NCBI GenBank assembly: GCA_029941095.1
Contig: JAPYRO010000045.1
Coordinates: 1 to 8,483, forward strand
Source of the DNA: Dehalococcoidia bacterium
Lineage (GTDB): Bacteria > Chloroflexota > Dehalococcoidia > UBA6926
Direction of reading: 5' to 3'
DNA: 8,483 bases
The notes beneath the pieces were generated by a model, which worked only from the letters and a program-made list of their open reading frames with translations, was not told the DNA's origin and did no database searches. Numbering within the stretch: position 1 is the stretch's first letter; every line of letters begins with the position of its first letter. A program made the position numbers and the translations under genes. This document shows, one piece after another, positions 1 to 5,184 of the stretch.

Positions 1-204
1 TCGGCAAAGACTTTAGAACCACACCATTTAACGCACTACACGTTATCGTTAGCATCCGATTTTCACGAATTCTATGCAAAGCACCGGGTGCTTGGAATTG
101 AAAAAGACCTTAGTTTAGCCAGAATAGATTTAATTAAAGCTACTCAGGTTGTATTAAGAAATGCTTTAAATTTAATGGGGATGACTATCCCTGAAAAGAT
201 GTAG
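1..204 (+). CDS. argS: Arginyl-tRNA synthetase, C-terminal end (partial)
   Basis: This is the tail of arginyl-tRNA synthetase, the cytoplasmic class I enzyme that charges tRNA-Arg with arginine using ATP. Frame 1 is open from the left edge for 67 codons to a TAG at 202-204. The visible part is the end of the all-helical DALR anticodon-binding domain. It contains the family signature 'DFHEFYAKHRVLG', then 'LARIDLIKATQVVLRNAL', and closes with the classic 'LMGMTIPEKM' terminus (compare the usual ...LLGI..PEKM end of bacterial ArgRS). The catalytic HIGH and KMSK-type regions lie off the left edge, so completeness cannot be judged. The next gene on the same strand begins 70 bases downstream, and no clear terminator hairpin separates them, so read-through is possible. 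Identity is nearly certain because both the length to the stop and the terminal motif fit the family. Confidence 0.93.
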   Translation, partial: SAKTLEPHHLTHYTLSLASDFHEFYAKHRVLGIEKDLSLARIDLIKATQVVLRNALNLMGMTIPEKM

Positions 205-274
205 AAAGAATAATCCCCTTGTACCAAGCACTATTTAATAAAGTACTATCCAATAATCTTTTAGGAGCAAATAA

Positions 275-1663
275 ATGAAAACATTGATTGATGACACCAC
301 GGTAGTCCAAAATTTCGACAAAAACGAAATACGACACCAGTCCAGTATTCTAATAAATGAAGACGGTATTATTGAAGAGATAGGCAATTCAACGGAATTT
401 TCAGACCGAAAAAAAGATTTCAATATCTTGCATATGGATGGCAAAATAGTAATGCCAGGATTTATTAATTGCCACACACATTTAACTGCAACTTTGGGGC
501 GAGGAATACTAGAAGACTTAGCTTTTCCACCGATGTTACCCTACCCTAGAACCGCAAATTCCTACCTTTCTGATGAAGAAACACAAATAATGGCAACATT
601 GGGTGTATTGGAAGGAATAAGAAGCGGGACAACAACATTCGTTGAACTTGGTAGAGATGTTGAAAAATATGCTTCCGCAATATCGGATACCGGTGCTCGT
701 TTCTTCCTTGGAGAAATGATGACAGATTTAACATACAACGTAATAAAAGCAGGTAATGAGCTGAAGTCTAAAGAAGACTTCTCAGAAAATCTAGCGGACC
801 AGGCCTACGCAAGAGCGGTAAATTTATTCGAATCATGGGATGGGAAACACCGAGATCGAATCAAAGTCATTTTCTCTCCGGCAACCGCGGATAGTTGCTC
901 CCCATCAATGTTACAAAAATCTCGAGAATTAGCAGAAGACAGACAAACATTTTATACAATACATTTATCACAGAGCCATCAAGAAATTAACGGCATTAAA
1001 AATGCTTGGAACCTTAAACCAACTGAGTACTTAGATGCCCATGGTTTTTTAGGACCTGCTCTAATCGCTGCTCATTGTCGTTACGTCGATCAGCAAGAGA
1101 TAAATCTCCTTGGGAACTTTTCAGTCGGGATATCCAATAATCCTGCAATTGCAGCCAGAAGAGGTGCCGCAGCGCCTATAACGGAGCTGATTCAATCAGG
1201 TTGTAATATCGGTATTGGTACGGACAATATGGCTGAGGATATGTTAGAAGCGGCTAGAACTGGATACTTCGCAGAAAGAGTTAGGAAGAATAATGAAACC
1301 AATCCAACACCCAACGATGTTCTTGGTTGGGCCACAACAGGAGGAGCAAAAATAACAAACAGTTTAGACACGTTAGGTTCACTATATGTCGGTAAAAAGG
1401 CAGATCTAATTGCAGTTAACTTTAAAAAACCTCACTTGACTCCAAATCTGAGAGTCGTTTCCAATTTTATAAATAACGGTGTGTCCAGTGATATTGAGTC
1501 CGTTATGGTGCAAGGGAATTTAATCATGCATGATAACAAAATACTGAATATCGATGAAAACTATATAATTAGTCAGGCGCAACTGATTGCTGAGAAATCT
1601 TGGAAACAATTACTTGGTTCTTATCCAAATCTAGACATGCCGGTGCAATTAGATGACATTTAA
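275..1663 (+). CDS. Amidohydrolase of the TrzA/AtzA (ATZ/TRZ-like) deaminase/chlorohydrolase group
   Basis: This is a 462-residue metal-dependent hydrolase of the amidohydrolase superfamily, full length for the ATZ/TRZ-like branch (about 440-470). Members deaminate or dechlorinate N-heterocycles such as guanine, S-adenosylhomocysteine or triazines in the cytoplasm. An N-terminal beta-sandwich strand pair precedes 'PGFINCHTHL' (61-70; metal ligands H67 and H69). H230, H267 ('AAHCRY') and D317 ('GIGTDN') complete the mononuclear metal site. The C-terminal 'LGSLYVGKKADLIAV' (367-381) returns to the composite sandwich domain. Two motifs are off consensus. The catalytic Glu three residues after H230 is Gln233 ('IHLSQSHQE'), and the usual HNP.SN motif reads 'NNPAIAARRG' (288-297). 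The substrate is therefore uncertain and cannot be named. AGGAG at 263-267, seven bases before the ATG, supports the start. A mobB-like gene follows after 15 bases, suggesting one transcript. Family assignment is firm; specific reaction unknown. Confidence 0.88.
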   Translation: MKTLIDDTTVVQNFDKNEIRHQSSILINEDGIIEEIGNSTEFSDRKKDFNILHMDGKIVMPGFINCHTHLTATLGRGILEDLAFPPMLPYPRTANSYLSDEETQIMATLGVLEGIRSGTTTFVELGRDVEKYASAISDTGARFFLGEMMTDLTYNVIKAGNELKSKEDFSENLADQAYARAVNLFESWDGKHRDRIKVIFSPATADSCSPSMLQKSRELAEDRQTFYTIHLSQSHQEINGIKNAWNLKPTEYLDAHGFLGPALIAAHCRYVDQQEINLLGNFSVGISNNPAIAARRGAAAPITELIQSGCNIGIGTDNMAEDMLEAARTGYFAERVRKNNETNPTPNDVLGWATTGGAKITNSLDTLGSLYVGKKADLIAVNFKKPHLTPNLRVVSNFINNGVSSDIESVMVQGNLIMHDNKILNIDENYIISQAQLIAEKSWKQLLGSYPNLDMPVQLDDI

Positions 1664-1671
1664 TCCAGAAT

Positions 1672-1678
1672 AGGGGGG
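1672..1678 (+). promoter_or_regulatory. Ribosome binding site abutting the mobB ATG; favours the TTG at 1685
   Basis: The run AGGGGGG ends immediately before the ATG at 1679, leaving essentially no spacer. Measured to the in-frame TTG at 1685-1687 the spacing is about seven bases, which is normal. The conserved P-loop begins at residue 11 of the longer form, so either start leaves the protein intact. Confidence 0.5.
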
Positions 1679-2170
1679 ATGGCTTTGACTAAATTAATTT
1701 GTATAGCAGGCGTTCGTCACGTAGGGAAAACTACCGTTTTAGAAACGCTAATTCCAAGAATCATCGATAGAGGATACACAGTGGTGGCAGTTAAATATTC
1801 CACACATGCCCACGAGTTAGACACTCCTGGCAAAAATTCTTGGCGTCTCAAGAAAGCTGGTGCAGAAATAACTGCTATGGTTACGCCTGAAGAAATCGCA
1901 GAATATCGCCCAGTGAAAACCCCTATACAAATAAGGGATTTTTTAGAGCTTTACAGAGAATATGATGTGGTCTTAACAGAAGGAATATCCCAAGACAACT
2001 ACCCAACAGTTGAAATACTAAGAGAAGAGGTTAACTTAATTCCCAGCGATCAAATACTAAACAGAGTAGCTACGGTATCTGATTCAGTATTACCAACCAA
2101 TTCCAAGCTATTCGGGTTCGATGATCTAAATAGCTTAGCTGAATTTTTGATAGCCGAATTCATAGATTAA
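1679..2170 (+). CDS. mobB: MobB-like molybdopterin guanine dinucleotide biosynthesis GTP-binding protein
   Basis: MobB is a small P-loop GTPase that assists MobA in attaching GMP to molybdopterin, giving the guanine dinucleotide cofactor of DMSO reductase-type and some other molybdoenzymes. The 163-residue product is close to the E. coli length (about 175). It shows a Walker A loop 'GVRHVGKTT' (11-19), the family block 'HELDTPGKNSWRLKKAGA' (45-62, matching the usual fe.DpGKDsWrh..AGA), and 'LTEGISQDNYPTVEILR' (98-114, matching liEG.K....P.iev.R). The ATG at 1679 directly abuts the purine run AGGGGGG (1672-1678), which is too close for normal ribosome spacing. The in-frame TTG at 1685 sits about seven bases after it and may be the true start (161 residues). 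It is probably co-transcribed with the amidohydrolase. Its stop codon touches the stop of the convergent gene at 2171. No molybdoenzyme or mobA is visible here. Confidence 0.87.
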   Translation: MALTKLICIAGVRHVGKTTVLETLIPRIIDRGYTVVAVKYSTHAHELDTPGKNSWRLKKAGAEITAMVTPEEIAEYRPVKTPIQIRDFLELYREYDVVLTEGISQDNYPTVEILREEVNLIPSDQILNRVATVSDSVLPTNSKLFGFDDLNSLAEFLIAEFID

Positions 2171-2383
2171 TTATTCACTTCCGTACCGGCTAAAAATTCC
2201 GATGTCAGGCTTACATACCTTACATGCACGGTAGCCCGAACGCTTAGCTTCTTTTATATTAGGAAAATATACTCTGTTTGATTCTTTAGTCCTACGACCG
2301 GGAGGACAATTAGGTCTGCAAAATATCTTTGTAGTAATACAAGCATTAACTAATAATATGTTTTCCTCGGTAGGTGTCACCAT
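2171..2383 (-). CDS. Free-standing Ada-type metal-binding domain protein (70 aa)
   Basis: This small protein consists almost wholly of the Ada N-terminal zinc domain. In E. coli Ada this domain holds zinc on four cysteines and takes a methyl group from DNA methylphosphotriesters. Here 'TTKIFCRPNCPP' supplies C22 and C26, 'YRACKVCKPD' supplies C54 and C57, and 'NRVYFPNIKEAKRSG' (36-50) matches the helix region between them. The C-x3-C-x27-C-x2-C spacing is within one residue of Ada (C38, C42, C69, C72). There is no AraC-type helix-turn-helix and no O6-alkylguanine methyltransferase domain. The chosen ATG (2383-2381) starts one base after the dehydrogenase stop (TAACATG), implying translational coupling. 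A longer in-frame start at 2479 would place 32 residues over the dehydrogenase coding sequence in another frame, and they resemble nothing. Role unknown: methyl sensor, DNA-binding zinc protein, or a structural remnant. Confidence 0.82.
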   Translation of the reverse strand: MVTPTEENILLVNACITTKIFCRPNCPPGRRTKESNRVYFPNIKEAKRSGYRACKVCKPDIGIFSRYGSE

Positions 2384-2384
2384 G

Positions 2385-3602
2385 TTATCTAGGTAACCCC
2401 AAGCCTCTCTGAGCAATGATGTTCTTTTGTACCTCTGTGGTACCTCCCGCAACACTAATTGTTCTACTAAGAAATGCATTGGAGTTCAAAAATCCGTTAA
2501 CAGGCAATTGAACCTTAAGTTTGTTATTAGGTAACAAGTTACCGTATTCTCGCAATATTTGAGATAAATATAAATAAACTTTCTGGGTGATTGTATCTCC
2601 CCAAAATTTTGTCATTGAGGCTTCTTTTACAGGGATATCACCTTTACTTTGCATCCAGCCAACTCTGTAAGACAATGTTCTCATAGTCTCAATTTCTAAA
2701 CGTAAATTCGCCAATTGATTTCGTACAACTGGATTGCCTAAAGGTTGTTCCCCAAAATTGCCAACTTCGTTACAGTAATCAATAAACTGCTCTAGAATCC
2801 GTAACAGCATCGCTGGCCCCTCTATGTTAGATCGCTCAAAACTTAGGGTAGTCATCGCAGCATACCAACCACGGTTCTCTTCTCCAATAATATTATTTGC
2901 CGGAACTTTAACATTTTCCAGAAAAATCTCATCCCATCTATGTCTTCCAAGAGCATCAGGTATGGCGTTTACGGTTATACCCGGCAAATAATCACCTTTT
3001 TCATCTTTTAACGGCATTAATAGATAAGTTATGCCTCTATGCTTTGGAGCATCTGTGTCTGTGCGAGTTAGAATATGCATCCAATCCGCCCGATAGGTAC
3101 TCCAGATCTTTTGGCCATTTATTACATAATTATCGCCCTCTTTTACAGCTCTGGTCTTTAAACTTGCCAGATCAGATCCAGAGTCAGGTTCGCTAAAACC
3201 TTGAGAAACGTAACTCATTTCAGCCGTGGCCATTTTAGGAAGAAAATAGTCTTTTTGCCATTGTTGTCCAGCTACCATCAAAACCGGTGCAACAAGGCCT
3301 CCACCCAAACTTGCTGGAGCACCTGCATAGACCATTCCTTCTCGATATGCCATTTGGGTTTCAATACTAGCCGCTTTCCCACCAAACTCTTCCGGCCAGT
3401 GCATTGTCCACCAACCCTTACCAACAAGCTTTTTTTCAAAATCATTAATTAAGGATTCTAGTTTTTCATCTTCATGATCCCATGAAAGGCCGTAATAAAT
3501 ACCTTCGCCGTCACCGTATCCCTTATGATCCCACTCTTTTTGGGTAAACTCGATAGCATCTCGTCTTAAAGTTTCGTCTGCGGGTGAAAATCGAAAATCC
3601 AT
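2385..3602 (-). CDS. Acyl-CoA dehydrogenase family protein
   Basis: This is a FAD flavoprotein that introduces an alpha-beta double bond into an acyl-CoA and passes electrons to ETF, as in beta-oxidation or side-chain degradation. At 405 residues it has the usual length for the family. The N-terminal helical domain starts 'MDFRFSPADETLRRDAIEF'. 'QGFSEPDSGSDLASL' (134-148) and 'INGQKIWSTY' (161-170) mark the FAD-contacting beta domain, and the C-terminal helical domain ends 'AGGTTEVQKNIIAQRGLGL' before PR. The medium-chain-type catalytic Glu (in EGT) is absent, since the sequence reads GGTTE (386-390). E256 in 'LSFERSNIEG' lies where isovaleryl- and long-chain acyl-CoA dehydrogenases carry their catalytic Glu in an ER motif, so activity is plausible. 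A GAGGGGAG ribosome site (3617-3610) precedes the ATG. The Ada-zinc gene follows after one base. The acyl substrate cannot be predicted; sterol-, branched- or aromatic-chain CoA are all possible. Confidence 0.92.
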   Translation of the reverse strand: MDFRFSPADETLRRDAIEFTQKEWDHKGYGDGEGIYYGLSWDHEDEKLESLINDFEKKLVGKGWWTMHWPEEFGGKAASIETQMAYREGMVYAGAPASLGGGLVAPVLMVAGQQWQKDYFLPKMATAEMSYVSQGFSEPDSGSDLASLKTRAVKEGDNYVINGQKIWSTYRADWMHILTRTDTDAPKHRGITYLLMPLKDEKGDYLPGITVNAIPDALGRHRWDEIFLENVKVPANNIIGEENRGWYAAMTTLSFERSNIEGPAMLLRILEQFIDYCNEVGNFGEQPLGNPVVRNQLANLRLEIETMRTLSYRVGWMQSKGDIPVKEASMTKFWGDTITQKVYLYLSQILREYGNLLPNNKLKVQLPVNGFLNSNAFLSRTISVAGGTTEVQKNIIAQRGLGLPR

Positions 3603-3717
3603 TTCAGGGCTCCCCTCGATTTGTTTTAAGTTGTTCTATTTTAGTTTAAAATCTACGTTCAATATACAATATAATTACCAGTAAGCGCAGCAAAACTAAA
3701 TATATCTATACAAAGCG

Positions 3718-3726
3718 ATTATACCA
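3718..3726 (-). promoter_or_regulatory. Extended -10 promoter for the acyl-CoA dehydrogenase unit
   Basis: Read on the - strand this is TGGTATAAT, a perfect TATAAT with the TGn extension. The hexamer 17 bases upstream (GGCTTC) is a poor -35, as is usual for extended -10 promoters. Initiation would fall near 3711, giving a leader of about 108 bases before the ATG at 3602. The site lies just downstream of the broken nitroreductase, so the dehydrogenase would be expressed independently of that remnant. Confidence 0.5.
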
Positions 3727-3763
3727 CTAACGATCGATTTGAAGCCCAGAAAAGGCTCTAATT

Positions 3764-4062
3764 TTATTCAACTAGTGGATAACCTGACATTTCATCATTT
3801 ATTCGCTTCTTCTGTATATTTGATAGGTGATTTCCGCTTGCTTCCTCTTGGATATCCATTAGTTCTTTAACAATTTCGACTCTTAAAGGAGAGCTTTTTC
3901 GAATCATAAAAACCTCCTTGGTTCCGTATTTCTATGGTTAGCAGCCCATACAACTGAATCTAGAAGCACACGAATCTCATTATCAGAAACGTGACGATCA
4001 ACAAACCTCTTAGTATTCCTGCTGGCTTTAATTATATTTACAATGGTTTCGGTACTATTCAT
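3764..4062 (-). pseudogene. Nitroreductase family gene, frameshifted and C-terminally truncated
   Basis: Two short overlapping reading frames together look like the first half of an FMN-dependent nitroreductase. Segment one (4062-3904, 52 residues) reads '...IIKASRNTKRFVDRHVSD', then 'LLDSVVWAANHRNTEPRRFL', then TGA. It matches the family N-terminus (SR.s.R.f....V....i..ll..a..ApN..N.qPWrF). Segment two (3907-3764, 47 residues) reads 'MIRKSSPLRVEIVKELMDIQ', continues about 20 residues and ends 'YPLVE', as expected for the stretch after PWRF. The frame changes at AGGAGG-TTTTT-ATGA. One extra T would fuse them as ...EPRRF-FMIRKS..., so a one-base loss in the T-run is the simplest reading. The usual Trp of PWRF is Arg. 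Together the pieces give about 100 residues against roughly 180-220 for the family, and no C-terminal half follows. Alternatively, ATGA coupling behind AGGAGG could yield two real small proteins. Nitroreductase resemblance is good in segment one and weaker in segment two. Confidence 0.62.
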
Positions 4063-4155
4063 AGCGATTCATATTACAAATCTCTAATGAATTTTTATCT
4101 CTTGCTATTCTACAAAATAACCAGTTGCGCCCGCATAACACGAAAAAAATTTTTC

Positions 4156-4164
4156 TGATATAAT
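4156..4164 (+). promoter_or_regulatory. Extended -10 promoter for the zinc-ribbon gene
   Basis: TGATATAAT is a perfect -10 hexamer (4159-4164) with a TGn extension. The hexamer at the usual -35 distance (TAACAC, 4136-4141) is weak. Initiation near 4171 would give a leader of about 150 bases before the ATG at 4325. It points away from the nitroreductase remnant. An A/T palindrome GAAAAAAATTTTTC (4142-4155) lies immediately upstream. Confidence 0.55.
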
Positions 4165-4324
4165 ACGTCCAATGGCCTGAAGGGCGGCCCGCAAGATCGG
4201 ACGGATATCAAGTATAACTGGATTTTTGGTTTTAAATTAATTATTAGTTGGCTCTGCTCCCTCCTCCTAGCTCTGACCATTCAGGAAAAAAATTATTTTT
4301 ATTATATGAAGGAGTCTAGTCACA
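4165..4324 (+). other. Long untranslated leader of the zinc-ribbon gene
   Basis: There is no coding sequence between the extended -10 and the ATG at 4325. The leader has a GC-rich start (4174-4205, containing GGCC twice), then an AT-rich middle. A pyrimidine-rich stretch CTCCCTCCTCC (4257-4267) follows, then an A/T-rich run, and finally GAAGGAG (4308-4314), the ribosome site ten bases before the ATG. CTCCTCC can pair with GAAGGAG over six of seven positions, and CCTGAA (4176-4181) with TTCAGG (4280-4285). A cis-acting regulatory role is an inference. No known riboswitch consensus was recognised. Confidence 0.35.
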
Positions 4325-4666
4325 ATGACTATGGATAAAACGTTGACCTGCCGTGATTGTTCGGAGGAATTTACTTTCACAGCCGGCGAGCAGGATTTTT
4401 ACCAACAAAAGGGTTTCACAAACGAACCCACCAGATGTCCCTCTTGTAGGACAGCCAGAAAACGATCCAGAGACGGTGGGTACACCGGTGGTGGAGCTTA
4501 CTCATCTGGTGGCGGTGGTGGTGGTGGTTTCGGCGGCGCAAAAAGAGAGAGGCAAATGTTTTCAGTTGTTTGTGCCGAGTGCGGTAAAGACACTGAGGTA
4601 CCATTCAATCCTCGTGGCGATCGACCAGTGTACTGCTCAGACTGCTACCGGGCCCAAAGAGCTTAG
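4325..4666 (+). CDS. Double zinc-ribbon protein with glycine-rich linker
   Basis: This is a 113-residue protein with two CxxC...CxxC zinc ribbons. The first has C9, C12, C38 and C41, with the core 'GEQDFYQQKGFTNEPTRC' (21-38), and resembles the 'probable zinc-ribbon domain' family common in Chloroflexota. The second has C83, C86, C104 and C107 around 'DTEVPFNPRGDRPVYC' (89-104). They are joined by a basic, glycine-rich linker (about 43-76) that includes seven consecutive Gly (62-68). Such architecture suggests binding of nucleic acid or ribosomes, or a stress function, but no biochemical role is established to my knowledge. GAAGGAG at 4308-4314 supports the start; the ATG at 4331 is a less well-placed alternative. 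It is preceded by a promoter and a long leader, and is followed by another small Cys-containing gene and a DEAD-box helicase in the same direction. No catalytic residues are evident. Confidence 0.88.
   Translation: MTMDKTLTCRDCSEEFTFTAGEQDFYQQKGFTNEPTRCPSCRTARKRSRDGGYTGGGAYSSGGGGGGGFGGAKRERQMFSVVCAECGKDTEVPFNPRGDRPVYCSDCYRAQRA
4508..4528 (+). repeat. GGN microsatellite encoding seven glycines
   Basis: Seven in-frame GGT/GGC codons code for Gly62-Gly68 in the linker between the two zinc ribbons. Triplet slippage here would change linker length without breaking the frame. More Gly codons flank it on both sides (about 4475-4537). Confidence 0.8.
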
Positions 4667-4682
4667 AAACTCTCTTTAACGC

Positions 4683-4715
4683 GACCAGTTTACTATTAAA
4701 ATAATAGCTGCGGTC
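4683..4715 (+). other. Hairpin downstream of the zinc-ribbon gene
   Basis: CTATTA (4693-4698) and TAATAG (4702-4707) form a perfect six-pair stem with an AAA loop. GACC (4683-4686) and GGTC (4712-4715) can close an interrupted outer stem. No T-run follows on either strand, so it is not a standard intrinsic terminator. It may act as an mRNA 3' end stabiliser or processing site between the zinc-ribbon gene and the next gene. Confidence 0.35.
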
Positions 4716-4776
4716 AATAAAGATTTAGCAATTGGCAAATTGGGATTTTACCTTAGGTTTTTAGAAAGGATCATTG

Positions 4777-5058
4777 ATGACGAGTCCTCGGAGGAAATCA
4801 TCTAAACCCTTGGCTATTGTTCCGCCAACCGCTGATATGGTTAAAGAATGCCCGCCCCATCACTGGTTAGTGGTATCTGGTAGACAAACCTGCAAAAAAT
4901 GTAGCTTAGAGCAGGCCGTTCCTGCTATGACTGACACCAGGACAACAACCTGGCAAAGAAGAACCGCGGAAAAAGGGGGCAGTCAAGCTGAGGCTAAAAT
5001 TAAAACAGAGGAAGAGAAAACTAAGGTACCCGACAAAGACAAAGATGAATCTGCCTGA
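4777..5058 (+). CDS. Small hypothetical protein with C-HH-CxxC motif and charged tail
   Basis: I do not recognise a named family for this 93-residue product. The N-terminus is basic ('MTSPRRKSSKP'). Next comes a compact putative zinc site, 'ECPPHHWLVVSGRQTCKKCS' (24-43), with C25, H28, H29, C39 and C42. The last 35 residues are rich in Lys, Glu and Asp and probably disordered. The ATG at 4777 is preferred because AAAGGA (4765-4770) lies six bases before it. A TTG directly upstream (4774) is in frame but less favoured. It sits 110 bases after the double zinc-ribbon gene and 126 bases before a DEAD-box helicase, all on one strand. That suggests, without proving, a nucleic-acid-related accessory role. 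The reading frame is supported by a good ribosome site and the clustered Cys/His residues. Confidence 0.72.
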   Translation: MTSPRRKSSKPLAIVPPTADMVKECPPHHWLVVSGRQTCKKCSLEQAVPAMTDTRTTTWQRRTAEKGGSQAEAKIKTEEEKTKVPDKDKDESA

Positions 5059-5184
5059 TAGCTTCATTACCACATTCAACCAAGGAGAATTTATATCTCA
5101 AAACTAGCGAAGAATTCGCGAAAACAAATGATTTAACCACCCGTTTCATCAGATTTTCACTCTCGTTAAATTAAAGATTCCGTT

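Noticed and set aside
219..249. Promoter TTGTAC ... TACTAT before the amidohydrolase.
   Set aside because: The 19-base spacer and imperfect hexamers make it no better than chance in AT-rich sequence. The gene may be read through from argS.
2384..2479. Longer start at 2479 for the Ada-domain protein.
   Set aside because: The extra 32 residues lie over the dehydrogenase coding sequence in a different frame and resemble no domain. The ATG at 2383 sits one base after the dehydrogenase stop.
3639..3697. TTTAGTTT/AAACTAAA pair within the dehydrogenase leader as a regulatory stem.
   Set aside because: All but one pair are A-T and the arms are about 45 bases apart in AT-rich sequence. Chance pairing is likely.
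4353..4679. A 108-codon frame overlapping the zinc-ribbon gene, and a 62-codon - strand frame (4604-4416) there.
   Set aside because: Low-complexity shadows of the Gly-rich coding strand, giving runs of Val or His. The real frame has eight paired cysteines and a ribosome site.
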